Below the pieces are notes generated by a model. The model was not told the DNA's origin and searched no databases. It saw only the letters and a program-made list of their open reading frames with translations. This document shows positions 44,327 through 54,898 of a stretch of DNA of 64,000 nt, one piece after another; positions within the stretch are counted from its first letter, which is position 1; every line of letters starts with the position of its first letter. The stretch spans positions 1-64,000 of the forward strand of contig CAICTM010000167.1 in NCBI GenBank assembly GCA_903772945.1. Direction: 5' to 3'. Source of the stretch: Seminavis robusta (taxonomy: Eukaryota > Bacillariophyta > Bacillariophyceae > Naviculales > Naviculaceae). A program made the position numbers and the translations under genes.

Positions 44327-44730
44327 TTAGAGTTGGATAGGAACTGATCGATGCGGTGCCTGCTCAAATGGTTCCGACGCCTTTTCTCTCCTGTTTCTTT
44401 GATATCGTGGCAGTGATAGTTTGGTGCCACAAGCTTGAACTGTGCGCCACATGAAAAAACTAATCTTACGGTATAACGTGTCTAGCAATAGTTGCTTGCA
44501 TTACTTTATAAATAAGACTGGCCGGATCATAACCCGTATGGTACCGTCTGTCATCGTCCGGAGAAACCGTTGGAAGCCAACTGGAGAAAAACGCGAAAAA
44601 CAAAAAGTGAGACACCACAATGAAGCTCACAAGCGTTCCAGCACCAATGACAAGGCAAACAGAGCACTCACCACTGCACAAACTCAATAATAGAATCACT
44701 TTAATGGGGTATTAAGATAGACAGCAACAT
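44327..44730. other. Intergenic region
   Basis: No gene is seen. This flank of the transposase-like gene was searched by eye for terminal inverted repeats matching 47051-47290, and none was found. Confidence 0.4.
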
Positions 44731-47050
44731 CTAAGTTGTTTTGGTAGTGGTTCGCTCCCTCCTTGCCGCTTTGGCCTTGTCGGTGTTAGCTTTGATCTTT
44801 GCACGTCGCTCCTCTCCAGGGTCCTCTCGGTAGTAGAGGAGGTGTTGCTTCGCTTCCACAGGAATTAACGGGGCCCATTTATCGTACAGCTCCTTCCACT
44901 TGATGTCTTGTATTCCAACAGGTTCCATCTCCTTAATACAATCCATCCATTGCTTCTTCCAAAAAGCTTTGTCCTTTCCACGAAACTCAGGGCGGAGGAT
45001 CTTCTGCGATGCTTTCTTCTTGCTCTCATGCGTGCTCTTCTTCACCAACGTCTCTCCATTGTTGACATCGATATCATAAGTAAAGCAGTGGTGCTGTTTC
45101 ACCTTGGACGGCTTGTACATATGACTGTTTTCGAAGCTATCCCAGTCATAGAACTGATCGGCTGAGCACCAAATTGCTTCAACCAAGTCATGCTGCATCG
45201 AATCGAGAAGATCAGAGGGGACGTAGATGTTTGACTGTAAGGATAATAGTGAAAGAGCAACAGAAGCAAGCAGTAGGTTAGACATTATCCCATGGCCGCT
45301 AATAAGAAAGTGGCACTGGCCTCTTCAAAACCAATATGTCTGACATGTTCTTCAGGTTTTCATGAGAAGACAAACCATAACAATGGCGACAAGGACTTAC
45401 CTTTCTGTATCCTTTCTTCATTACATTGAAGAGTCTGTCACAGTCATTCTTGGTATGGCCTTTGACTAGAAAGGAAGCTCGAGCAACCTTCGTGACGCCA
45501 AGCTTCACAAGGAAGAAGAGAAGACGCAATACCATTCGATTCTTGTTCTGACCGGCACAGTTGTCAAAGATGAGGTTGACTTCCTTGAACGGTTCCTCAG
45601 TTTCCATGTAGCCTCTCATTAAGAAGTGCTTCATTAGGAGAGAGCAAACATTGTTGCCTCCTTTCTTGGCGATGTCTTCAGTGTAGGTGAAGGCGAAGAG
45701 CTTGTCAATGGCACAGTCAACAACACCAAAGCAATAAGCATTCAATGGCGAATAGTAGTATGTTTCGCCGGGTTGCTCAAAGGCGAAGGAAGGTACAGCC
45801 ATGTTCTGCGCATAGTCGGCAACAAGACAGATAGTCCTTTCAGATGGCCTTTTGTCCTTTGTGGCTTTCGCTTCGAGCTTCTTCAACTGATAGAATTCTC
45901 TCTGCTTCCGTGCATCCTTGACATGATCTGCTGCATCCAATAGCATCTGCTCTTGCTCCTCCATGACTTGTGTTCTCTCTTCCTGACGCTTCCTTTCCTT
46001 GGAAGTCATCTCGCAGAGTGGAATGTCATCGTCATCGCTGTCCGAAAAGTCTCCTTCTTGTTGTTGGTTCTTCTTCTCCACGTTCACAAGAAACTTGTGC
46101 CGGTTTGCATAAACATAGCAGTCACCACAAATGTCTTCTCTGGTGCGTCCAACTACAAGTCGAGGGTATTCCTTTGACCAAAAGTCATGAAACTTGGACC
46201 AAGAGCAAACTGGCTTCTGTTCCACGCCAGGTAGAGGTTCTGCCTTGGCTGTTCCTTTGATGGACACTTTGGCTTTCCATCCATTGTCGCGAAGGTATCT
46301 TCCATAGAGGGAGCGTTTAGTGATTGCTCCGGGAAGCTCCATGACTTCTTCATCATCGTTCTTGAGACTCTTCTGAAGTGTCCCATCCACAAGCTCACGA
46401 ACAAACAGGGTGGCTCTTGGCTCTGCGAGTTGACCCACTTCATAGAAGAACATGTTCAATTTACGTTCCACAGCCGGATCCACTTTGGCTTGATTGCCCT
46501 TGTTGCCATGTGTCGCTTCCTTCTTTCCATCCGCGATCTTCTCACATGACATCCACTTCTCATACCCATAACCAATAAGCCTGATCAAAGTGTCTCGACA
46601 ACAGGAGTTGTAGGCTGTTCCTGGTAGGATGAAGCAGCGAATCTTGTCGGTACGGCTGATGATGCCAATACTGAGTCTATCGCGCATACGGACGTATTTG
46701 ATCCACTCCACAACAAAGCCAAGCTGTCGTTCACGGGACATCAGACCAAATTGCCAAAGAAAACCAACCATAAACTCAAAATAAGTGGTTCCTTTGCTAG
46801 GAATGTCTTGGCAACAGGTGCATGTCGTAGGCTGGCTGTTGCGGATGGAGATGCAGTGGTCTAGCTTGCGATACCCTTCAATCCATTCTCCTATTTCCAG
46901 TTTCAGTTCTTCCACGTTCACAGGTTCCTTGGCTTTTTCGCCATTCAAGATGCGACCACGAAGGCTAGGCGAGTGGATCTTCTTCACTGGGCAGGGAGAC
47001 AGCTTGGCAGGGCTGTTGGTGGTGTTCTCAGGCGTATTGGGCTCCGTCAT
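44731..47050 (-). CDS. Putative DDE-type transposase, two exons, 717 aa
   Basis: Exon 1 is 47050-45401 and exon 2 is 45234-44731. The 166-nt intron has GTAAGT and TTACAG ends and phase 0. It belongs to a family of long uncharacterised proteins of protists with a transposase-like, RNase H-type core (DUF7869-like). Candidate acidic residues are D412 (LVADYAQNM), D496 (LIFDNCAGQNKNR) and D536 or D538 (KGHTKNDCDRLFN). Around 430-470 are SPLNAYCFGVVDC and KKGGNNVCSLLMKHF. A Cys-rich zinc-binding-like region precedes it (CTCC near 77-80, DICGDCY near 307-312). Exon 2 is helical and basic at its end. No stop or frameshift is visible, so it may be active or domesticated. Flanking inverted repeats were not seen. 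Confidence 0.75.
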
Positions 47051-48021
47051 GGTGTTGCAATAGACGACTTTTGGCTCATCTTTGGTTGGATATCGAACTG
47101 GACGGAAGTTTCGTTTACTCGGAAAATGGGCCTTTTTTCATTCCGATAGCCGTGGGAGTCAGCCTCCGACAGAATCGCGCACGACCACTTAGAAGTGTCG
47201 GTTAGCTTCGATATAGTAACTACGCGGAACTAGCCAATGGTTGGCACACCGTTAGAAAGCTCTAAGTGTGGGCAAGCCAGCTAGCATTTAAAACTATAAT
47301 CGAGGGTCCTCACATTTTGACCGACGACGGACAGACGGTATCTGGGATTTGATCCGGCCAGTCTTAAATGACAATCGTAGTAACCTGCACTGTGTATGGA
47401 CCCAAAACGCCGTGGTGACGTTCATTGCGTGGTTTTTGTTCGCAGACTGTCGAGTGGCGCCGATGCACGTTCTTGGATGACAGTTCTCGAAGACTCGTCG
47501 GAGATCCAAAACATTGGTGTGCGACAAAACCGTACGGGTACCGTGGGCAAATGAGGATGGCGACAGCACGAGTATGCGCATTGAACCATTCTCTGGAACC
47601 AAGATCTTCCGCACATACACTTCACCAGTGAACCGACGCAATGCTTGCACTATCGAGGAAAGGAAGAGCAACCGACTACATGTAGCAGGCATCGTGAAGG
47701 TTTCATCACGTTGGCGCAAACCAGCAAACGTGTCCATCGGCGGGTTGAAGAATCGAATCGCTTGATCAGATTCCTCATTGCTAGTGTAAGATGCGTGGTG
47801 TACATTGAAGAGGAACCTTACGAGGGGAGGGGGCTTGGATCTGCCATCGCTGCTTCGTTCTAGATGGTACCGGTACCAGTACGAAAAAGCAGAGAACCAA
47901 GAACTCACATCACGTTGGCACGGGCTATACGGTAGAAACTACTAGTAGATACTTCTTGCTACTGCTGGTGGTACATACTTTTGTTTTTTGAATTAGCTTG
48001 AACTATATATTTCTTACTACT
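47051..48021. other. Intergenic region with an uncertain ORF
   Basis: A minus-strand frame of 204 codons (47908-47294) is open, but its composition is weakly protein-like and no domain is recognised. Overlapping plus-strand frames are similar in length. A TACCGGTA motif lies at about 47866-47877, just inside the start of that frame. Confidence 0.35.
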
Positions 48022-48939
48022 TTACAAATATGGTGTGTATGCAGACTCTAGTATGCCGTCATGAATATCAACTGACCGGCAATGGCGCAAATCCACTGCT
48101 CTTTCCAAGCGTGATCTGGCCATATATTCAACTATTGGATGCCAGACTCCCTCGTAAATAGATTCGTGTTGTTCCATTTCCTTTTCCATTTCTAGGTCTA
48201 GAGCGAAATAAAATTCTTCACTGCCAGTCCAAGACGCAAGATCTGCCTCAGGCATGCTGTGGACCACCCATAGTCCCCCGCTCGTATTCCAAACTTTTGG
48301 CTGGCGGCTGCCAGAAACTTCGATCATGCTAAGCACTCTGCTCTCGATCGGATCAAAGCACCAGCGCTGCAGTTCCTTGTCGTACAAACTACTATAATTG
48401 ACGTCAGATATTTCTGCTTCATCTGCGACCTCGGCACTGCTTGATTCACTTTCATTGTCAGAATCGTCCGACTGGTTCTGGGCGAGGTCTCTGAGATGTG
48501 CAAGGAAATCATCAGATAGAGAGAAGACATGGCACTCATCATTCCCGTCTTCACGCAACATCTGTTTGGGGACGGTAATGTGGTTCTTGTCCTCAAGTTC
48601 GTAAAGGCCAGCAGGGAGGTTCAAGACTTGACATTCATCCTGCTCGTCGTGGTCAAACATCTCTTGGGCAGCAGCAAAAATCTTCCGGCTTTCGTGGCTG
48701 TTTTCGTAGTCATCGTATTCTGACTCCAAGTCGCTGGTATCGCTGTCTTCAAACACCTGTCGGAACAAGCTGCAGTAGTCGTCGTCGTCGGCGGCGGCGT
48801 AGGAATACAAATCATCGACTATTCTGTTTTCTCCTGCTGCTGTCACAGCGCCGTTGTACTCGTGGAAGCTTACGGCTTGTTTTGGGGATGATTGCTGCCT
48901 GTCGATGAGAAGAGGATCCTTGGAGAAGGAAATAATCAT
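48022..48939 (-). CDS. Acidic hypothetical protein, 305 aa
   Basis: This is a single exon. It is strongly acidic throughout (for example EDSDTSDLESEYDDYENS and SDDSDNESESSSAEVADEAE). The last 110 residues are less acidic and mixed in character, with aromatic residues (LQRWCFDPIE, GGLWVVHSMPEADLASW, YEGVWHPIVEYMARSRLE) suggestive of a small folded domain. There is no targeting signal or membrane segment. It has the look of a nuclear or cytosolic regulator, but no family was recognised. Confidence 0.65.
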   Translation of the reverse strand: MIISFSKDPLLIDRQQSSPKQAVSFHEYNGAVTAAGENRIVDDLYSYAAADDDDYCSLFRQVFEDSDTSDLESEYDDYENSHESRKIFAAAQEMFDHDEQDECQVLNLPAGLYELEDKNHITVPKQMLREDGNDECHVFSLSDDFLAHLRDLAQNQSDDSDNESESSSAEVADEAEISDVNYSSLYDKELQRWCFDPIESRVLSMIEVSGSRQPKVWNTSGGLWVVHSMPEADLASWTGSEEFYFALDLEMEKEMEQHESIYEGVWHPIVEYMARSRLERAVDLRHCRSVDIHDGILESAYTPYL

Positions 48940-49938
48940 CTCGCGAGGCTCTTCGCGCTCTTTCCTGCTGTTGGTATATTTACAGTAGTTTGGCTTCTAT
49001 ATGGCTTCTTTTTGTGTTCAAATCAATATTTGGCTGTGAAAGAGCTGCACTTCGTACACGCGAATCTCAACCTCACTCCAAGAATCATCGGACGCTTCGG
49101 TCGCCACGGTCTCGTCATTGTAATACTCGTAATGCTGTGCCATTGTCGACGTGATAATCAATGCAGAATGAACCTAGAGGATGAACAGCGTGCGGAAACA
49201 GAAAGGCAGCAATTCGAGTGGTCTCAGGATAGATTGTGTGATGAACTCTGAACAGCGCAAATTGTGAGGATGAGGACAGAAAAATGGCAAAACGCCAGCC
49301 TAGTCATTTCTTGTGTCAACACGATTTAACGTCAGTCACTTTTAGTCGCGTGTAACTTCCACGGTCGTTAATTCTCAGTCACTTTCAGTCATGCAATCTC
49401 ATAAATAATCTGTCACTCTTAGTCGTGCAAAATGACTGATTCTGGAGAATCTACGAATCTACTATTAATTAAAATAGTATTAGTAATCAGACCCTCGACG
49501 CTCGCTCGTCGCTCACTGAGTATGCATATGGTACGGTACGGAGATCTGAATACATCAACCGTACCTGGTACCCTAACCAGTATGTCTGTTGGATGTTGGA
49601 TGGCCATGAACAGGAAGCTCTTGGGTATGATATATGTAAGCGCCAGTAACTTGGTAGGCTGCAATAGCAACTGTTTTATGATGCTCATGACGAAAATTGT
49701 AGCCACCGTAGTGCTGTGTGCAGTAGCGTGCTTTTGGTTCTAATTTATGTTTTGTTGGTGGGAAATTTTGATGTTGCTTGGCCTCTCGAGAGCGGTACGA
49801 TCGCTTGGCATTTCTTCGAAGAACGCAGCTGTCCTGGTCCCTGAACGGCAGTGTTGTGTGCGTGAATGAAGTGGTCCACGAGATGCATGTACATGTACTT
49901 TTGTGTGAATGGGGAGCACGCACATCGAAGGGCAAGAG
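48940..49938. other. Intergenic region with short direct repeats
   Basis: No gene is supported. It contains the GTCACT-type repeats at 49335-49430. A plus-strand frame at 48892-49251 has one hydrophobic segment but overlaps the start of the acidic gene and is not convincing. Confidence 0.4.
49335..49430. repeat. Three imperfect copies of a GTCACTYTTAGTC repeat
   Basis: The copies begin at 49335, 49378 and 49412 and read GTCACTTTTAGTCGCG, GTCACTTTCAGTCATG and GTCACTCTTAGTCGTG. They are spaced 43 and 34 bases apart. They may be a binding-site cluster or a degenerate tandem repeat. Confidence 0.65.
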
Positions 49939-51570
49939 TCACGTGCCCTTGTTGTTGTTTCTGTTGTTTGGGTCCTGCCATTCCAATGAAAACTTGGATA
50001 CGCCTATGTAGCACAGAACATGCCTGATGAGATACAAGAACCAATCGCCAGTGAAGGAGACTGGATTGTGTTTCTCCAATAAAGATACAGAAGATGAATG
50101 AATCGTATCGACCCAATCCACAGCGCCCACACCCAGATACAAGGGGAACAAAACGAACAGGGCTGCCCATGCAGTGGGCGGCAATGAGTTCGTCAAGTCG
50201 GACAACAACTGCATGGATGAATCATCAACATTTTCCTGTTTGGTAGCAGCAGGTGCAACATTGGGGCCGTTGTTGTCTCCTCTTGCAAATGTGTTTGGCA
50301 CGGAAACAGACCACGCTGTCCTCCACGTGGTCTTGGTTGGTGCAAATCCAAAGTCCCTGACCAATTTTGTGTGCAGGTCCGGGCAATGACTGCAACCATA
50401 GAGTAGAGCAAGTTGTTGCGGTTGTTTTCGGCCAGTTGAGGGTGCCACCAAGGAGGAGCGAAGAACTCGCAGCGCATGGTCATTTCTCTGCGTGACTAGC
50501 AAGTTCCAATCCTGATTTTGCTTTTGCTGTTGTTGTTGACCCGAATTTCCCGATACCAAGACTTGGCCAAAAATCAATTGCCTGAGCTGGGCAATCTGGA
50601 GTGTCATTAAAGACTGCAGAATGGGCAGTGTCACTGGGCTAAACTTGGCAGACGATCTCGTGGATAGAAACAAAGAACTCCAATCGAGTAGTAGAACAGA
50701 TATTTCTGGTGCTGGTACAGTGACCCACAGCATGGCTCTGAGCCAACCAGCCAGTTGATTGCCAGGTAGAAACAAGTTTGTAAAGAGCTGCCGTTTTGTG
50801 GCGGCTGCAGGATCGTCCGTGTCGGCCGCAACAAACAACGATGGTGGCCCTACAAAGAGAGCAGAGACTGCTGGTTGCCAAAAATTTAATGTCGTGCCTT
50901 GTTGCCAGAGAGGACGACTATTGCTGTCCAGTGCACTGCCTTGGCGTTGTTGCTGTTGTTGTTGCTGCTGCAATAGCTCTTGTCGTGTAAAGTCGGCATG
51001 TTTCCATTTCGGTTGTGTGTAATCCATGACATCGACTTGGCACATCCATCCGTATCCTTGAGCCAAAGACTGATCGCTCTGCGATGCCTGTAGGCCCTCT
51101 GTCAATGATCGCCCTCTTTTATCCGGACTCAAACCCAACAAGGATTCGTCTACCAACAGTTCGTACAGAACTTGGTCATGTTTGTCTCGAAACTCGGCAC
51201 TGTTGAAGTAGTCAAAGTACTCCTGCGCACCAAAATGAACTTGAGCATGCAACTCAATTCGTTCCGTGGTCTTGGTTTCAGGGTTTGTCCTTTGGAACGT
51301 CGTGACGGCTGTCTGCAGTTCCCAAACATCGGCAGAAGGAGCATTGGCGGACGATCGGGTCTTCCAGCGAATATAACTAGCACCATTGTTGGCAGGGGCC
51401 GTAGTATCGTCGTCTGTTTCCATCAGAAAGGACCCACGAGCATCCATTCTACTGAAAGCGGACCTTGAGCCGGCGGTTGAACACCTGCTGGTAGGCATCA
51501 CGAATCCCAAAGTTGGCAGCCCATAGCAAAGGCCGCCAACCAACATGAAGTTTTGCTTCATGGTCGGCAT
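49939..51570 (-). CDS. Plastid-type predicted membrane protein, 543 aa
   Basis: The N-terminus has a signal-peptide-like stretch (NFMLVGGLCYGLPTLGFVMP). A Phe follows the likely cleavage site, as in diatom plastid presequences. The middle carries DKHDQVLYELLVDE, then GWMCQVDVMDYTQPKWKHADF, a segment typical of a plastid/cyanobacterial family related at a distance to TraB-like proteins. Near residue 390 is LALLYGCSHCPDLHTKLV, resembling the GA-H-PG block of that family. Two hydrophobic segments follow near the end (about 458-482, LFVLFPLYLGVGAVDW, and about 505-525). Gln-rich runs interrupt the middle. The substrate is unknown. The family assignment is tentative, while the plastid location is moderately supported. 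Confidence 0.7.
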   Translation of the reverse strand: MPTMKQNFMLVGGLCYGLPTLGFVMPTSRCSTAGSRSAFSRMDARGSFLMETDDDTTAPANNGASYIRWKTRSSANAPSADVWELQTAVTTFQRTNPETKTTERIELHAQVHFGAQEYFDYFNSAEFRDKHDQVLYELLVDESLLGLSPDKRGRSLTEGLQASQSDQSLAQGYGWMCQVDVMDYTQPKWKHADFTRQELLQQQQQQQQRQGSALDSNSRPLWQQGTTLNFWQPAVSALFVGPPSLFVAADTDDPAAATKRQLFTNLFLPGNQLAGWLRAMLWVTVPAPEISVLLLDWSSLFLSTRSSAKFSPVTLPILQSLMTLQIAQLRQLIFGQVLVSGNSGQQQQQKQNQDWNLLVTQRNDHALRVLRSSLVAPSTGRKQPQQLALLYGCSHCPDLHTKLVRDFGFAPTKTTWRTAWSVSVPNTFARGDNNGPNVAPAATKQENVDDSSMQLLSDLTNSLPPTAWAALFVLFPLYLGVGAVDWVDTIHSSSVSLLEKHNPVSFTGDWFLYLIRHVLCYIGVSKFSLEWQDPNNRNNNKGT

Positions 51571-52378
51571 TGGTGTTGGCTACAGTTACCCAAGCTTGAG
51601 GATAAGGGAAACCACAAACCCTTCTTACTTTTTTGAGGATTCACAGAACCGACCGTATCTTCGGCTTCCTTTTGAACTGGCTGTTGCAGGAGAAGCCCCT
51701 TCGGAGGAATGACACCCGCCATCATCGTCGTCGAGCAAAGAGCAAATTCCAATTGAAGAGAAAAACAGATGCCAACTCAGTGACGTCGGATTCGTGATCC
51801 AAAACTACACTTCGTTTCTACACTTTCCCGATTACCGCTACCAGGTACTGGCTCCTAGTACCGGTACCCTCGATCGTGCCCTCATCATGACCAGCCTGAG
51901 GCACATTAGCACTGACAAAGGACCCGCTTCATGGTTCCCGGGCGCCATGGATCTGTACAGGACGAAGAATAGCTGACGATCAAAACTGATGAGCAAGAGC
52001 AGGCTAGCTATATATGCATACATCGTTCCGGCTCGATACTCCAAAGGCGTGAACTATCAGGCTGGCACCACGGGCTTCTCCAGAAAACCGCTACGAGAAG
52101 CCACTGGCTGGCTGTTTGGAAGCTCAGCCTTTGCAGCTGCATTTCTACACAAGCCTCCAATAAAATATTTGATAGCCTTTACGTTTCTACCGTACACAGA
52201 GAAGGGCCCTTGCCGACAAATCAAAACTTTTATCGTGTCACCGTCACCGAACCAAATCCCAAATCCTGCGCAGAGGTTCAACCATTACACTGGGAATTGC
52301 GAGAATGCACATGGAATTTTTTCATCTGTGATTAGGTATCTTGTCGCATTGATAATCATGTACCGGTATGTGTGGTCC
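51571..52378. other. Intergenic region
   Basis: No convincing gene is seen. A minus-strand frame at 51752-51558 sits just upstream of the plastid-type gene but does not splice in phase to it. TACCGGTA-type motifs occur at about 51858-51868. Confidence 0.35.
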
Positions 52379-53191
52379 TCAAAAGTAGATAAAACTATTG
52401 ATTTCGACATGGTACGCCAGTGCATTGTTCTGAATCACATAGATAAGGGTTGGAAATCCTCTTGTTGCATCGTAAGTGGCCTCAATGTACTGAGCACCGG
52501 AATTCAGATAGTTTTGGATCAGACCAAACCAGTTACCCATGGTGGAAGGGCTGGTCCATGTAATAGGCTGGCCGTTGCCATCCTTCAGGGAAGTTCCTGC
52601 TCCATTTCGTACTTCGGTTTTGAATGGATACACCACATTGGTGGTGTCGTGATAGGCGATGTGCTGATAGTCATAATTCTGAATGTTCATGCTAGTCCAT
52701 TTTGCTAATTCTCTGTCAAGGGTAGCTTGGACGCCTTGAGGATTGTAGTTGACCTGGTAATAATGAAAGGAAAAGATTTCAAAGTTTTGTACTTGACCAG
52801 TGTTTGCGACAATATAGATGGTTGCTGGAAAGCCTCTCGTGGCGTCGTAGGTGACGCGAAGATCCCTAGCCGGCTGATCAATGTAGGTCTGAATGAGACC
52901 AAACCAATTGCCAAAAGTGTTGGGACTGAGCCAATTGATTTGTCTGCCTTGGCCATCCACATAGGAAACCACACTTCCTTGCCAGACATGGGTTGTGAAT
53001 GGATAGACAGCGCCTGAAGTATCATGGGCTGCATTGTGCTGGTAGCGATAATTGTCGATGGCCATACTCTCCCATTTTGCTTTTTGAGTGTTCAATTCAT
53101 TCTGGGCAGCAGCAATGTCCCATCCAAACACTGGAGCTGCAAGCCAAGAGGCTACAGAAGCGATCGTAAAGAGAATCTCTGCTGATCTCAT
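52379..53191 (-). CDS. Secreted protein with two DUF6174-like repeats, 270 aa
   Basis: Residues 1-23 are a signal peptide (ILFTIASVASWLAAPVFG). The mature protein is two copies of one domain of about 120 residues, at about 27-148 and 152-270. Each copy carries the same order: an N-terminal helix ending in KW, then NYRYQH or NYDYQH, YPFTTHV or YPFKTEV, a GQ-rich turn, NWFGLIQ, and TYDATRGFPA or TYDATRGFPT. This matches the DUF6174 pattern known from bacterial and algal secreted proteins. The strong Cys pairs of some members are absent. The function is unknown. The duplication is clear, and the two halves are perhaps 45 percent alike by eye. Confidence 0.85.
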   Translation of the reverse strand: MRSAEILFTIASVASWLAAPVFGWDIAAAQNELNTQKAKWESMAIDNYRYQHNAAHDTSGAVYPFTTHVWQGSVVSYVDGQGRQINWLSPNTFGNWFGLIQTYIDQPARDLRVTYDATRGFPATIYIVANTGQVQNFEIFSFHYYQVNYNPQGVQATLDRELAKWTSMNIQNYDYQHIAYHDTTNVVYPFKTEVRNGAGTSLKDGNGQPITWTSPSTMGNWFGLIQNYLNSGAQYIEATYDATRGFPTLIYVIQNNALAYHVEINSFIYF

Positions 53192-54700
53192 TGTTTGTCC
53201 TGATTGTATCTGGCGTTGTGTGCAATGGAATAGGATAGAGTGCGGTGCTCTACGTACATGTATGATTTTATTGCATCAATTGATGCGAACGCTGCTTCGA
53301 TAGCTGCTTTGATCGTGCGCTGTGGCGGCGGATTTAAGCCAAGCAACGGCAATCTAATTTGCGCCAAAGATGAGACAAGAACGCGGGCATTGCTGAGAAT
53401 AATGGCGCGAATCTTCTATCGAATCTCGTCTCCCGGAGACGACTTGCTTTAGGGGTAAGGGTACTGTTGGGGGCAGAGGTTTGAATTATACCCGGCGTGC
53501 AATACTTAGAGGCCTCTGTAGAAGTCTACGTATTTGACTAGTATTGTATTGACGGGATACAGTCAACGCATGTACATGCACATGAAAGTCGCCTCGCTTT
53601 TCACACAAGTTTCGCATGAATGAGCGAGGGAGCTGTTTCGGGGCGAAGCAAGAAAGGGATGAGCGCGCGGAGCGCGCGAATACTGTTTCAGGTGTTGGTA
53701 ATAAAAGATTTATGGAAACGGAGACGACCCAGGGGGCATATGAATCTTTCCTCGTCTTCGAAAGTTAGAATTCCACCCCACGATAGCCAGTATGATGTAC
53801 CCGGCCGTACCTGGTAGCACGAGAAAGACTGTGCAAAGTGCAAAGCATGGCTACCGGCCACTAAGCTATCCAGCATTCTTCAATGTAAACAGTGGCTGCG
53901 TTGCTTCGCCCCCCTACAGCTACTAGTGCCGGTAGTAGCTAAGAGTTTCCCACTTGGCACCTCTTCCGCGTCTGCTCTCGCAATGGAGTTAACACCCAGC
54001 TAATAACTGAAACCCTGCTCACGAGTGATCCCACTCCTATCGCAGAAGTGCACAACCGTGTACCTTGGTGGAGGTATAGGAATGGATACCGTATGCGCCG
54101 TGGAATCACGTTTGATATTGACATTATTTGCACCGCTGTGATGATCATTCGATTCGATTCGATTCGAGGAAACTCCAATTCAAAAGGGACCTTTGCAGTC
54201 TCCTGTCCATGCAGGAAAAGACGAACAACTCCACACAGAAAGATAAGCATTCTTCCGCAGAGTCTTCAGATAGATACCGGTAGCGCCAAATAGAGAGTGG
54301 CCAATCGGTTTCACATAAACATGTTTAAATGTGGTAAAAGATATCGATAATCGGTATTATGCAACATGGCTTCCAACAGAGACGGTGGCTGCCGTCAAAT
54401 TCTCGTTTCTCGTGCCATCCTCAATCGTGCCAAATGTTTCCGGTACTTTAAATCCACATTTTTCAGAGGATTTATGATACCGGTACCGGTTTTGGGTGCC
54501 TGCAAAGGGTTAATGGGTCGAGTCGAATGATTCGATTGAATGGGTGGATCATGTACCGTACCGGTAAACCGGTTTTAACAGGCATTTGGCAACGTTGCAA
54601 CTCCGCAGCTTCGTTCTTTTGTTCTTTTCGCCGAAGATCACACAAGAGACAAGAAGAGAGACGTTTACTGTTGATACAAAGTGACAGCTATTGATCCACC
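53192..54700. other. Gene-poor region
   Basis: No gene is supported. It contains an (ATTCG)n run at about 54147-54166, the GCGCGC-GGA-GCGCGC palindrome at about 53663-53677, and TACCGGTA runs at 54478-54490 and near 54556-54565. Confidence 0.4.
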
Positions 54701-54898
54701 ATGACTTGGGGAACCGCAATTTTGATGAAGCACCGACAGGAAAGCGGCAGACGCCGCCGTCGTTTGTCCGCAGGAGGCACTGCTGAGTTAGCAAGCACGA
54801 ACGCGACGAAGAAAGATATTGTCAACATTTTGCCCAAACTCGATTCGAAACCGCCGCCAAAAGCTAGCCCTCCAGCATCGACCAGTCAGACAGAGTGA
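54701..54898 (+). CDS. Possible small basic protein, 65 aa
   Basis: The start is in good context (ccaccATGA). The peptide has an Arg run (ESGRRRRRLSAGG), then a Lys/Pro/Ser-rich end. No membrane segment or known motif is present. It may be a small protein or a first exon. Confidence 0.35.
   Translation: MTWGTAILMKHRQESGRRRRRLSAGGTAELASTNATKKDIVNILPKLDSKPPPKASPPASTSQTE

Noticed and set aside
47294-47908. A 204-codon minus-strand ORF as a real gene.
   Set aside because: The composition is weak, plus-strand frames of similar size overlap, and no domain or upstream signal supports it. It is noted only in the gap entry.
51558-51752. A first exon for the plastid-type membrane protein on the minus strand.
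   Set aside because: Its donor is in the wrong phase for the downstream frame, and the intron would be about 50 nt.
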